DNA from: Myxococcales bacterium
GTDB taxonomy: Bacteria; Myxococcota_A; Bradymonadia; UBA7976; UBA1532
DNA: 64,000 nucleotides
Direction of reading: 5' to 3'
NCBI GenBank assembly: GCA_002731825.1
Contig: PCCS01000023.1
Coordinates: forward strand, 16,178-80,177
How positions within the stretch are numbered: position 1 is the first letter of the stretch; every line of letters begins with the position of its first letter. Below the pieces are notes generated by a model. It did not search any database, was not told the DNA's origin, and was given only the letters and a program-made list of their open reading frames with translations. This document shows positions 15,208 to 24,199 of this stretch, in pieces. A program made the translations under genes and the position numbers.

Positions 15208-17799
15208 ATGATGCATTTAGTTTGGCCTATGCCAGTCTACTTCACCTTTCTCTTGGCTTTGGCTGGATGCTCTGCCGAGCCGGAATCGTCCACTCCACTG
15301 GCCCTGGATGTGGTCACACCAATGGAGAGTCATCCAGGTCTGGTCAGAGCTGCCGCGGACTTAAAACTCGCCGCTCGATCTATCTCAGGTGCGAGAGAAG
15401 ACGCGCCAGCAACACACGTCGTCTATGTTCAAATAACAGATGTGTCTACGGCCTTTGGTGACCAAGGGTACACCCTGGAAAGCACCAGCCGAGGGGTTGA
15501 AGTAACCGCCAGCACAGAGACGGGCGCCATGTATGGACTCTACCAAATTGCTGGCGATTTAGGCGCCCGCTACATCCACCCCGAACAAACCATCTACCCA
15601 CCTAACCCATCTATCGAAATGCCCAACTACAGTGGGCGTGACATGACACTGCCACACTTTGAAATGAGGGGGTTTCATGAACACACTCAGCACCCAACGG
15701 TCATGAGTGATTACCTCTTGCGCCCGAATATCGATGAATTTCGGGCGGGTGTATCGCGCTATTTTAGGTGGTTGGCGAGAAACCGACAAAATCAGCTGAC
15801 ATTCCACATGCTCAACACAGTAGATCTTGAGGCCTGGGTTCCGTATATGCAGGACATGGTGGCCGAGGCACGCGAGTACGGAATCAGACTCGGAATAATC
15901 ATAGGATTTGTCGACCAACAGCAAAATGCATTTCGATTAGTCAAGCCGGAGGATGTCGATGCCAATACAGGTGAATCGATTGAAGCAGAAGTTCAAATCA
16001 CAACAAAATTAGACCGATTTGCATCGACAGGTATCGAGCTTCTTGGCTTCCAGATTGGAACCAGCGAATTTACTAAACCGGATGAACAGCTGATGCTGAA
16101 TTGGCTAAATTTAGCGACTGAACACCTGAGCATTAATCATCCTCTCGTCAAACCCTTTGCCTGGATTCATACGACCTGTGGATTGGAGCGTGATACAGGC
16201 CAAGGCGGTCCCTATTATCATCTCCCATTAGACGCAGATGAGCGCTTGGGTGCGTTTGTTCATACAACGATGTTCTACGATCTTGAACACCCCGCACCTG
16301 TCTACGACTGCGAGGACTTTCAACATCAGAGGCGTTTTTTCGACGCGGCCAACAACACGCGTGACTTGGTCTACTTCCCAGAGACGGCGTGGTGGCTTGG
16401 CTTTGATAATAATCTCCCGATGATCACCCCTATCGCCGCTCGGTCGCGGCAATATGACGTCGACACAGTGCTGCCCGCGTACACAACCCTTGGACACATC
16501 ACATTCACAACGGGCCGGGAGTGGACCTATTGGCAATACGATCATTACCTCACCCAACTGACCTGGGATGGACAGATGAGCTGGTCAGACTACTTGGGTT
16601 GGCTGGCACCGGTCTATCAAGATTCATCTGTCGACCTCATCCAGATATTTCAAAAATGGACGGATTTCCAATGGCGCGATTTCTATGAATCTGATCCGGA
16701 GCTCTACTTCTATCTCGCAGGGGAACTGCCCCAAGATGAATTGGGCGCAGCAGCCGGCATTATCGCAAGACCCACCAAGCCGTCGTTCAAGTCCATCGTC
16801 GAGCTGTCTGATGACGCATTTTCAGAATGGACGGCCAGTCCATTTCAACGCTTGATCGACATGGAGAAAGACTATGGGCTGCTTTTGAAGGACCTGCCCG
16901 AGCAGATGCCAAATAATCTCGTCGGCGAAGCCATGATTGCGCTTCGGGTTTCACACCTTCGAATGGGTCATACACTCGCTCTATTCAGGGGCACCTCAGC
17001 CGTACGGTCCGGAGATCAGAGTTCGGCTGAAGCAGAGTTGGCGACGGCCCGACAGATCAGCGAGCGGGTCAAAGTGTATGTGCAATCCATGGAATCACTC
17101 TATCGATACCCACTGACATTATTGGCGATGGATAAACCAGATAGCTTAACAACATATCCCTATGGCTACCTCGCTCAGACACGAACGGCCTTTTTCTGGA
17201 CGCGAAGAGATAACCAGCTGAGCTCATTGATCGAGGCGACTTTTAATCCACCCGTGGAGGCTTGGGACCAATCGTTAGCACACCAATATCAAGGCAATAG
17301 TTCAGATTTGCAGATCCTCGTTCCGGAGAGTCCACTGCTGGCTACACTTCTTGGGGGGTTTGTGCCAAACCTACTGCTTGGCATTCAATCAGGCAGCATG
17401 GAGATGGCGATTCTGGCGCAGGATCGGAATTCAAATGACCAACCTGATGTCGATTCTCAGCTCGAATTGTCGATCATGGCGAGCAACGGCTCTTGGATGG
17501 CGAGTGCGGACCAATATACCGTAGAGGTCGTCGACGAAGGAGGTGTGAGGGTCGGAAACTTCGAATTTGTCGCACCTGAATTCGAATTTTTTGGGTCTGA
17601 TCTGAGCACGCTCGACAATTTTGACCTAACGGCTAGGGTCTCATCAGCCAACATTCAATCAATCGTCAGTCCATTTGGGATCGAACCCGATGCTCTTGGT
17701 GAAATCTTAAAAACCGTCTGGGGTCTAGACCCATCGGACCCTCTTCCTGATTTTCTGCCCTTGACGCTACGGGTCGAATTAAAAGCCCTAGCTCAATAG
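15208..17799 (+). CDS. Large lipoprotein with GH20/GH67-like N-terminal fold and barrel
   Basis: An 863-residue lipoprotein (lipobox LALAGC). Residues about 30-135 look like the alpha/beta domain that precedes the barrel in GH20, GH67 and GH84 enzymes (GYTLESTSRGVEVTASTE, GAMYGLYQIAGDLGARYIHP). A TIM-barrel-like region follows (HFEMRGFHEHTQHP, FRWLARNRQNQLTFHML, EYGIRLGIIIGF), then a helical part and a C-terminal beta region. I cannot place catalytic acids with confidence, so the family assignment is tentative. ATG ATG at 15208 has CAGGGGG seven bases upstream. Its 3' end converges on the GH31 gene, 9 bases away, which supports a carbohydrate role. Confidence 0.6.
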   Translation: MMHLVWPMPVYFTFLLALAGCSAEPESSTPLALDVVTPMESHPGLVRAAADLKLAARSISGAREDAPATHVVYVQITDVSTAFGDQGYTLESTSRGVEVTASTETGAMYGLYQIAGDLGARYIHPEQTIYPPNPSIEMPNYSGRDMTLPHFEMRGFHEHTQHPTVMSDYLLRPNIDEFRAGVSRYFRWLARNRQNQLTFHMLNTVDLEAWVPYMQDMVAEAREYGIRLGIIIGFVDQQQNAFRLVKPEDVDANTGESIEAEVQITTKLDRFASTGIELLGFQIGTSEFTKPDEQLMLNWLNLATEHLSINHPLVKPFAWIHTTCGLERDTGQGGPYYHLPLDADERLGAFVHTTMFYDLEHPAPVYDCEDFQHQRRFFDAANNTRDLVYFPETAWWLGFDNNLPMITPIAARSRQYDVDTVLPAYTTLGHITFTTGREWTYWQYDHYLTQLTWDGQMSWSDYLGWLAPVYQDSSVDLIQIFQKWTDFQWRDFYESDPELYFYLAGELPQDELGAAAGIIARPTKPSFKSIVELSDDAFSEWTASPFQRLIDMEKDYGLLLKDLPEQMPNNLVGEAMIALRVSHLRMGHTLALFRGTSAVRSGDQSSAEAELATARQISERVKVYVQSMESLYRYPLTLLAMDKPDSLTTYPYGYLAQTRTAFFWTRRDNQLSSLIEATFNPPVEAWDQSLAHQYQGNSSDLQILVPESPLLATLLGGFVPNLLLGIQSGSMEMAILAQDRNSNDQPDVDSQLELSIMASNGSWMASADQYTVEVVDEGGVRVGNFEFVAPEFEFFGSDLSTLDNFDLTARVSSANIQSIVSPFGIEPDALGEILKTVWGLDPSDPLPDFLPLTLRVELKALAQ

Positions 17800-17808
17800 T
17801 CGCTGCGT

Positions 17809-19989
17809 TTAGGTCTTTTTGATGCGTGTGATGGATTCACTTTGAAGACTGACAAGGTCGTCGGTTTCCCCAAGTTTCCCGCGTAAGTGACCATAAATTG
17901 CGCATCCAGTCCGACAAAAGATCGCCGGTTGCCCGATGGGCGCAGGCACAGACACCCAATCTCCTGATTCGGTTCCAATGGATGTCTCGCTCCACAAGTG
18001 AGTCCAGTCACCACTCGGCAGGTATGCATCGACCCGATCCGTATTGGGATCGACCACCGGCGCAAATAAAATATCGTCACCGAGCATAAATTGAAGCTCC
18101 AAGTCCAAGCAATTTTGGTCGTCAGGAAAAGCAAGCCACATGTGACGAATGACCGGATAGCCATGGTCAGCTGCGTCCTGCATATACACTTGCCGGTAGT
18201 CTGCTAGGGCCGCGTAGAGTCGGGCAAAACGAGCAAAGTGTTCCAACGTCTCCTGATCGCTATCGATCTGATGGTGACGCCCCGGCTGGTTGCCCTCATG
18301 GGTTCGAAACACGGGCGTCATTGAATTCAACTCGATCCAGCGCATCATTAGTTCGCGCTTGCGAATGTAGCCAATGCCCGGGATTTGGAAGGGCAATGAC
18401 GGCACCGTAGTCGCCGTATAGCCGCCGATATCGCTGTGGTTAATGCTCATCCCGCTCATCCCGGATGAGAGCATGGCAACCAGAGTACTTTTGATGCCAT
18501 CCTCAACCCGCCAGCTCGTGAGCTGGTCACCCATCCAAAAAAGCGTGCAGTACTTAGGAGACTGGGTAAAGCCAGATCGCATGAAGAAAACAATCTCATC
18601 ACCGAGTCCAGCCTCTTCGATGGCATCGCGGTTGAGCTTTGCCCAAATCTCAGGATACTCGTTATGAAATGAATCAGCATCGATGCCACCATGTAAAACT
18701 GCATCGAAAGGCAAGGCTTCTCCAAAGTCAGCCATCCAACCCGATGAGCCAACGGCCAAGACCTGCTCTTTGATGACATTTTTGAGCCATTCGCAGGCAC
18801 TCGGGTTGGCCAGATCAACCATTGCTGCTGAAAAAGACGTGTTCAAAATCATGTATGGGCTGCCATCATCGCGCTTGATGAGATACCCGAGTTCTCGTGC
18901 CTCCTGGAAGAGATTGCGCCTGAAGCTTCCCTTGTCAGCCGGGTCGACAAGAAATGGATTGATATAGGTCATCAAACGCACATCATCAGTCCCCAACTCA
19001 GCTCTCAAATCGTCCCAGTTGGGATACCGGTCGTCGTCTAACTCCCAGTTCCACCAAAGCTGCCAGCCCACTGAGGTTTTGCGTGCGCCGACCCAGTCTT
19101 GCAACCAAAATGCGGATACGGGCGCCCCGACGGCCTGGAGTTTTCCATATAGGTCACGCACAGCCTCGGTGCCCCCCTGCATACCGATCACAGCCCCCTG
19201 ACCAATCCAAGGCGGTAGAGCACGCATTCGACCCGAATAACGACTGTACGCGCTCACCATGCTCATGGGGCTGTCACCCAAGAAAATTCGCCCGCGAAGA
19301 GTCGTTGAAAAAACATGGACACAAACGCGATCGGTCATAGAGAAATCAAAAACGCTGTATTCTTTGTTTTCTAGACAGAATGATTGCAATCCGCTGGTTA
19401 AAAACCACGGCATTGGTGCATTGGAGTTGTGCCAAGTCCCCCCCGCTTTGAAGGCTGTATTCATGACCCATGTTAACGGTTGTACACCACGGCCAATCCC
19501 GGGTTCCTGACTCAGAACAGGGATGATCCGCCCTGCCATATTGAGATGAGTGAATTGCTCACCGAAACCGTAAATATGAGACGCGTCAGACAAACAGCTA
19601 GACAGAGACAATCGATTCAAAGTTGGATCAGACGTCGACAAATCGAATCTCACTTGGACCTCATCGACCACTTCGAAGGTCAGCAACCACAGCTGCTTGT
19701 TGGTCAATCGGCCCGATACAAACAGACGCTCTTCTTGAAGTGTAATCTCATCGAGGGACGCAAATTGAGCGCGGCCGACTTGCTTATCTTTGACGTCAAA
19801 GAACCCCCTGGACTCGGTGACATCAGCCACACCAATCGCGGCAATCAAAGCGTCCGGTTTCCACTCGATAGACCACAAAAGGTGGGTCGGTCGGTCACGC
19901 CGATGGATTTGGAAGCACAGGTCGAGGCAGCTGAATTCGAAATCGCCAATCGTCCAGGTACCATTGGTGTTTGCATTAATCGAATTCAA
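17809..19989 (-). CDS. GH31 family alpha-glycosidase, sulfoquinovosidase (YihQ)-like
   Basis: A 726-residue intracellular GH31 enzyme with no signal peptide. The catalytic pair is visible: nucleophile Asp421 in MADFGE and acid/base Asp488 in MGDQ. The segment FWLQDWVGARKTS then GWQLWWNW (296-315) aligns with the sulfonate pocket of E. coli YihQ, as do FFMRSG and HSDIGGYT. From memory of that enzyme, Gln288 (here Gln297) and Trp304 (here Trp313) are kept, but the position of the sulfonate-binding Arg301 reads Gln310. It is therefore a YihQ-like alpha-glycosidase whose sulfoquinovoside specificity is uncertain. The start is TTG; GGGGAG lies 12 bases upstream. It is divergent from an aldo/keto reductase and shares with it an inverted-repeat operator. 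Confidence 0.85.
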   Translation of the reverse strand: MNSINANTNGTWTIGDFEFSCLDLCFQIHRRDRPTHLLWSIEWKPDALIAAIGVADVTESRGFFDVKDKQVGRAQFASLDEITLQEERLFVSGRLTNKQLWLLTFEVVDEVQVRFDLSTSDPTLNRLSLSSCLSDASHIYGFGEQFTHLNMAGRIIPVLSQEPGIGRGVQPLTWVMNTAFKAGGTWHNSNAPMPWFLTSGLQSFCLENKEYSVFDFSMTDRVCVHVFSTTLRGRIFLGDSPMSMVSAYSRYSGRMRALPPWIGQGAVIGMQGGTEAVRDLYGKLQAVGAPVSAFWLQDWVGARKTSVGWQLWWNWELDDDRYPNWDDLRAELGTDDVRLMTYINPFLVDPADKGSFRRNLFQEARELGYLIKRDDGSPYMILNTSFSAAMVDLANPSACEWLKNVIKEQVLAVGSSGWMADFGEALPFDAVLHGGIDADSFHNEYPEIWAKLNRDAIEEAGLGDEIVFFMRSGFTQSPKYCTLFWMGDQLTSWRVEDGIKSTLVAMLSSGMSGMSINHSDIGGYTATTVPSLPFQIPGIGYIRKRELMMRWIELNSMTPVFRTHEGNQPGRHHQIDSDQETLEHFARFARLYAALADYRQVYMQDAADHGYPVIRHMWLAFPDDQNCLDLELQFMLGDDILFAPVVDPNTDRVDAYLPSGDWTHLWSETSIGTESGDWVSVPAPIGQPAIFCRTGCAIYGHLRGKLGETDDLVSLQSESITRIKKT

Positions 19990-20101
19990 TGGAATACATG
20001 CTCCCCTCGGCCCGTTATAAACGCCACTATTGCTCGATAAATCGATGTGATCTGGCGCCGGTTCGAGTGTATCTTAACCCTTGCTTATTTGCCCGTAAAG
20101 T

Positions 20102-20125
20102 TATATCTACCACTTGGTAGATATA
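20102..20125. promoter_or_regulatory. Perfect 10+4+10 inverted repeat in the GH31/reductase divergent promoter
   Basis: The left arm TATATCTACC, spacer ACTT and right arm GGTAGATATA form a perfect dyad, a classic dimeric-regulator site. It lies 113 bases upstream of the GH31 start and 64 bases upstream of the reductase start. On the minus strand it adjoins a TTTACG -35 and TAAGAT -10 with 17-base spacing (rc of about 20050-20095). On the plus strand TATACT at 20143-20148 is a good -10. Related sites occur upstream of the TauD-like gene and the FG-GAP/esterase gene. No regulator gene lies nearby. Confidence 0.7.
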
Positions 20126-20188
20126 TAGTCACACTTGTTGTTTATACTGAAGATCTCTTAGCATACCAGACAAACGGGGGAGGCGTTC

Positions 20189-21121
20189 ATGAGTACACTT
20201 TCAATTACGGCCGATTATAGACAATTGGGTCGCTCAAACCTGAGTAGTTTTCCACTTGCATATGGGTGCTGGCGATTTGCCGGTACAGACGTCAAAACAG
20301 CTCGGGAAAAAGTCGAGTTTGCTTTGGAAATGGGCATCAATTTATTCGACCATGCAGATGTATACGGTTGCGATGGCGGTGGAGAATTTGGAGACGCCGA
20401 AGCCTTGTTTGGTGCTGTGCTAAAAGACGCACCGCATCTCAGGGAGAAGATGGTGATCGCCTCAAAGGGCGGCATCGTCCTCGGTGTCCCATACGATTCG
20501 AGCCCGAGTTACTTGAGACAGGCCGTCGACGCCTCCTTACAACGTTTACAAATTGACTCCATCGATTTGTACCAAATTCATAGGCCCGACTTCTTAGGAC
20601 ACCCGGAGGCCGTCGCTGCCGTGCTGACGGAGCTTCGTGAAGAGGGTAAAATTAAAGAGGTCGGTGTTTCAAATTACACACCCTCACAATTTAGAGCGCT
20701 GCAAGCTTGGCTGCCTTTCCCAATCGCCACGCGACAGCCTGAATTCTCATGCTGGAACCATGATGCGATTCGTAACGGCATCTTGGACCAATGTATGGAG
20801 ACAAAAGTGACTCCTATGGCATGGAGTCCCATGGCCGGTGGGCGAATTGGACTAGATACCATGGCCGCGCGTGCGGACGCAGAGGGCCACCGACTGGTCC
20901 AATTGTTGGACACTCTCGACACCATCGCCAATGAGCAAAGTGTGAGTCGTTCGGCCGTCGCGCTGGCTTGGATACTTGCTCATCCTGCCGGCGTCATCCC
21001 TATCATTGGTACACAGCGACTTGAGCGTATCAAGGCGTCAGTAGATGCAGTGAAAGTTAAGCTGACACGAACACAGTGGAATGCCATTTTGGTCGCAGCC
21101 CAAGGTGAGCCATTACCCTGA
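20189..21121 (+). CDS. Aldo/keto reductase, YdhF-like
   Basis: A 310-residue NAD(P)H-dependent oxidoreductase with the AKR (alpha/beta)8 barrel. The catalytic tetrad is present: Asp54 and Tyr59 (FDHADVY), Lys93 (ASKGG) and His131 (IHRPD). The C-terminal segment with VSRSAVALAWIL and GVIPIIGTQRLERI binds the cofactor. The sequence order resembles E. coli YdhF. The start follows GGGGGAGG by six bases. It heads a rightward operon with the lipocalin-like and Omp85-like genes and is divergent from the YihQ-like GH31 gene. An AKR reduces 6-oxoglucose in the oxygenolytic sulfoquinovose pathways (SmoB type), so that role is a testable guess here. Confidence 0.85.
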   Translation: MSTLSITADYRQLGRSNLSSFPLAYGCWRFAGTDVKTAREKVEFALEMGINLFDHADVYGCDGGGEFGDAEALFGAVLKDAPHLREKMVIASKGGIVLGVPYDSSPSYLRQAVDASLQRLQIDSIDLYQIHRPDFLGHPEAVAAVLTELREEGKIKEVGVSNYTPSQFRALQAWLPFPIATRQPEFSCWNHDAIRNGILDQCMETKVTPMAWSPMAGGRIGLDTMAARADAEGHRLVQLLDTLDTIANEQSVSRSAVALAWILAHPAGVIPIIGTQRLERIKASVDAVKVKLTRTQWNAILVAAQGEPLP

Positions 21122-21161
21122 TTGAAAAAATCATTAACTCGACTTTGCAGGAGGAGACAAT

Positions 21162-22154
21162 ATGCGGACATTATCGGAACGCGTAGCAACCAAACCCAGT
21201 CCAGGTGCTTGGGCGCTGGCGCTGGTATTCTTGGTGCTCAGTGCCTCAACCAGCACAACCGCAGCACCCGTTCTCCAGCCGAGACCCATCAGCACAGAAG
21301 CCTACGGTGAGAGCTACACAGCCATCGCCCACATGACTGACGGGACATACCTGCTCATCCAATATGTGTTTACGAATGCGGGTTGGGGTGATGGAAAAGC
21401 GGCGTGCCGGATACTCCATGTCCCCACAGGGTCCAAAGGGAACAATGAGGCGGCTCGATTCGACAAAGATCAGTGGTCATATTCGGCGAGCGGCAACCAG
21501 CTAAAGGTTGGCTCCTGCTACCTCAAGAGTTCGTCAAAGGAGACGGTCTTTCACGCAGAGACCAAGTCGATGTCAGCGACTTTAAAACTCAGCGCTCCAA
21601 GTATTGCGACCCGCGCTCCTGGGCACAAAGTGACGGTCGATGATGACGAATTTTACCAATCCGAAATTTTGATCCCATGGACAACAGCAGACGCCGAGAT
21701 TAAGAATGCGGCTGGCAAGAAAACCGTCACTGGCCATGGATATCTAGACCACAGTCGGTCAAATACGAGGCTGCCAAAAGTCGCACAGCAGTGGGTGCGG
21801 TTCCGTGGCTTTGTCGGAGCTGACCAAGTCTTGGTCGAATACAAGAAAGATGCAGAAGGCCGCTCTACGGGGTGGGTCTGGAAAAAAAGTGTTGGTCATC
21901 CAAAAGCGATTTCGCAGGGCGAATATCAGGTCAAAAAAATGGGCTCTGGACTTAAACTCTCGATGGCCATCGGAACAATTGACACCCAAAAAAGACTGTA
22001 TGCATATCGCCCTGCAAAAGAATGGGGATTGCTCGGTAAAATGGCCAAGCCATGGGTCGGCGACCCCATCACGACGACCTATGCGGCCACCTTGGTCGAT
22101 AAGAACGGAACATCGATCTCGGGCATACTTGAACACGTCAAGATTACAGATTGA
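21162..22154 (+). CDS. CrtC/AttH/Svf1-like lipocalin-fold exported protein
   Basis: A 330-residue protein with a signal peptide ending near STTAA. The body is beta-rich with the twin-lipocalin pattern of the AttH/CrtC/Svf1 group. The central GHGYLDHSRSN corresponds to the conserved Asp-His segment of carotenoid 1,2-hydratase-like proteins, followed by WVRFRGFVGADQVLVEY. Members bind hydrophobic ligands; enzymatic hydration is shown only for CrtC. GCAGGAGGAGA before the ATG fixes the start. The stop TGA shares its A with the ATG of the Omp85-like gene, so the two are coupled, suggesting a periplasmic lipid-binding partner of an outer-membrane barrel. Confidence 0.7.
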   Translation: MRTLSERVATKPSPGAWALALVFLVLSASTSTTAAPVLQPRPISTEAYGESYTAIAHMTDGTYLLIQYVFTNAGWGDGKAACRILHVPTGSKGNNEAARFDKDQWSYSASGNQLKVGSCYLKSSSKETVFHAETKSMSATLKLSAPSIATRAPGHKVTVDDDEFYQSEILIPWTTADAEIKNAAGKKTVTGHGYLDHSRSNTRLPKVAQQWVRFRGFVGADQVLVEYKKDAEGRSTGWVWKKSVGHPKAISQGEYQVKKMGSGLKLSMAIGTIDTQKRLYAYRPAKEWGLLGKMAKPWVGDPITTTYAATLVDKNGTSISGILEHVKITD

Positions 22155-23407
22155 TGACAAGAACTGGTGTCCCCAGGCCGGGTCATGAATGGGTCTATTT
22201 GCTCTGGAGCATGACCCTGATAGCAATCAGTTGCGCATCAGCAAACGCCCAGACTCCGAGCGCAAAAGCCGATACGACATCGAGCTGGGATGTCGTGGGT
22301 GTCCCACTTCTAAGTTTCACATCCGATCGTGGAACAGGCTATGGAGCCTATGGCGCGGCATTTCTCCGTGGTCATGTGAACCCAGACCAAAAAGCACCAT
22401 ACAATCTGTCCTTCGGCGGTCAGTTCTACCAGACCACCGGTGGGTATGCTTTTCATAAGTTCCTTTTCGATATTCCAAATGTGGCGAAGAGTGGTGTGAG
22501 GGTCGATCTCGACTCAGGGTATGAAACGTGGGACAGCGCTTGGTATTTCGGCCGGGGCAACCGACTGCCGAGACTGAGGCCCGAGAGCACACCGGACAAA
22601 TATTATACCTTCAACGCAGAAAGCCTTTGGATCGTCCCAAATGTAAGAATCCCACTCAATCAGACACTCTGGTTATTTACGGGCCTCGTGTTCAGGAAGA
22701 CGCAGATCGATGTCTATCCCGATACAAAGCTCGCAGAAGACAACCCGACCGGCCTTGATGGTGGCTATCTCAACCAATTGCAGCTGGGTATCATGCTGGA
22801 CACCAGGAACCGTGAGCCAGATACACAGAGTGGTGTATTTTCAGAAATCTCAGCGCGATTTGCACATCGCTTGACCGGCTCTGACTATTCCATGTGGGGG
22901 TTTAATACCACACATCGACAGTGGCATTCATTGACTGAGAATAAATCACTCGTCTTGGCCGTGAGATTAGGACTGGATATCCAAGGTGGCTCACTCCCCT
23001 TCTTTCATCAGCACATTCTCGGCGGAAGTCAGCGCGTGGAAGTGGGCGGTAATGTCGCTCTGCGAGGATTTCCAAATGGTCGATTTCGTGGAAACGCGAC
23101 CCTGTACAACAATACCGAATTACGCTGGACGTTTCTCTCTCTGAGTCGGGCTCGGTCTACCTATGCATTCCTGCTGGTTCCATTCTTCGATTTAGGGCGG
23201 GTCTGGCTACACGGCGAAAACGACGACTTTACACACCTTCACGGCAGCATCGGCAGTGGCCTTCGCTTCGTTTACGATTCAGTGTTCGTGGTTCGCTTCG
23301 ATGTCGCCAGCGCACTGGAAGAATTTCAAGATTCAGAGAGGCCGGGCCAACTCGAGCAGCGGGGCTTTGTCATGGGCATATACGCGATTGTAAATCACCC
23401 GTTTTGA
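22154..23407 (+). CDS. Omp85/BamA-superfamily outer-membrane barrel lacking POTRA domains
   Basis: A 417-residue outer-membrane protein with a signal peptide ending at ANAQ. The mature part is essentially all barrel: VPLLSFTSDRGTGYGAYG at the start, LQLGIMLDTRNREPDTQSG in the middle and VALRGFPNGRFRGN, which carries the VRGF/Y-type motif of the L6 loop of Omp85 proteins. The end NHPF carries the terminal Phe. There is no room for POTRA repeats, so it belongs with the short patatin-less/surface-antigen D15 barrels. ATG at 22154 overlaps the previous stop by one base. It probably moves or inserts a hydrophobic molecule together with the lipocalin-like protein. The cargo is unknown. Confidence 0.8.
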   Translation: MTRTGVPRPGHEWVYLLWSMTLIAISCASANAQTPSAKADTTSSWDVVGVPLLSFTSDRGTGYGAYGAAFLRGHVNPDQKAPYNLSFGGQFYQTTGGYAFHKFLFDIPNVAKSGVRVDLDSGYETWDSAWYFGRGNRLPRLRPESTPDKYYTFNAESLWIVPNVRIPLNQTLWLFTGLVFRKTQIDVYPDTKLAEDNPTGLDGGYLNQLQLGIMLDTRNREPDTQSGVFSEISARFAHRLTGSDYSMWGFNTTHRQWHSLTENKSLVLAVRLGLDIQGGSLPFFHQHILGGSQRVEVGGNVALRGFPNGRFRGNATLYNNTELRWTFLSLSRARSTYAFLLVPFFDLGRVWLHGENDDFTHLHGSIGSGLRFVYDSVFVVRFDVASALEEFQDSERPGQLEQRGFVMGIYAIVNHPF

Positions 23408-23416
23408 ATGGCTGAC

Positions 23417-24199
23417 TCAGAACGAATATCGTAATGCCGACCCAAGACGGATTTGGTCGGCGACGTCGTTTTGACCACCCTTTAAATCCTTTTCATCTAG
23501 GCAGGGACCAGCGCCCCCATATTTTGCACAACGCGTTCCCCCGCTATGCATCAGCAAATCCGCATTTAAATCCAGAGTAAAACCCGCTGGCAACCCATAG
23601 GGTTCCAGATCGAGTCCAACGCCGGCCGTGACCTTCATCGCTCGCCAAAAAGTCGTCCAAGAAGCCTCGGATCGAGAACTGTCTTCGGTCACCCATTGTT
23701 GTCCATAACCCATGCCAAAACCAACGAAAACATCGAGGGATTTGAGGGGGTAATAGGCTTTAAGTACCGGCATCAAGTGCATACTTAAACTGGACACATC
23801 GAAGTCATCGTCTTCGGCGACTAAATAGCGGCCCAAATCGAAATCAAGTGCGATGCCGAGGTACCAAAAGCGGTATTCCATGCCAGTGCTAATGAAAGTG
23901 CCCGGATAGGTGTTGCTGCAGTCTGCTGCTCCGTCGGGAATGCAGGTCTTGAGGCCCAGACCACCGTAGAGTTGAAACCCCTTGCGATGGGCTGCAACAT
24001 CGACATCTCCAACAGGTCGTTTTTGCCCTGATGACGTCGCCTCAACAGCTGGTTTTGTACCTTTTTCTGGCTGAGAGGACGCGTCGGAATCAGTTTGGGT
24101 AGCGCCATCGTGAGCTGCCTCTTGAGCCGGATTCGCCAAGCTCGTCGAAATGCCTAATCCCGCAATCAAAACCCACACTGTGCAAAATAGCAGCCTCAT
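23417..24199 (-). CDS. Outer-membrane beta-barrel protein, hypothetical
   Basis: A 260-residue protein with a signal peptide (cleavage after SLA) and an Asp/Ser/Thr/Lys-rich linker to about residue 65. The rest is an alternating-residue barrel (GFQLYGGLGLKT, GTFISTGMEYRFWYLGIALDFDLG, LDVFVGFGMGYG) that ends in Phe (GSALRYSF), as expected for BAM substrates. Two Cys pairs (CIPDGAADC, CAKYGGAGPC) may form disulfides in loops. The ATG overlaps the stop of the upstream lipoprotein gene by four bases (ATGA), so the two are translationally coupled. The function is not recognisable. Confidence 0.65.
   Translation of the reverse strand: MRLLFCTVWVLIAGLGISTSLANPAQEAAHDGATQTDSDASSQPEKGTKPAVEATSSGQKRPVGDVDVAAHRKGFQLYGGLGLKTCIPDGAADCSNTYPGTFISTGMEYRFWYLGIALDFDLGRYLVAEDDDFDVSSLSMHLMPVLKAYYPLKSLDVFVGFGMGYGQQWVTEDSSRSEASWTTFWRAMKVTAGVGLDLEPYGLPAGFTLDLNADLLMHSGGTRCAKYGGAGPCLDEKDLKGGQNDVADQIRLGSALRYSF

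Noticed and set aside
15208..17799. Firm assignment of the large lipoprotein as a GH20 hexosaminidase
   Set aside because: The fold resembles GH20/GH67 N-terminal regions, but I cannot identify the catalytic Asp-Glu pair.
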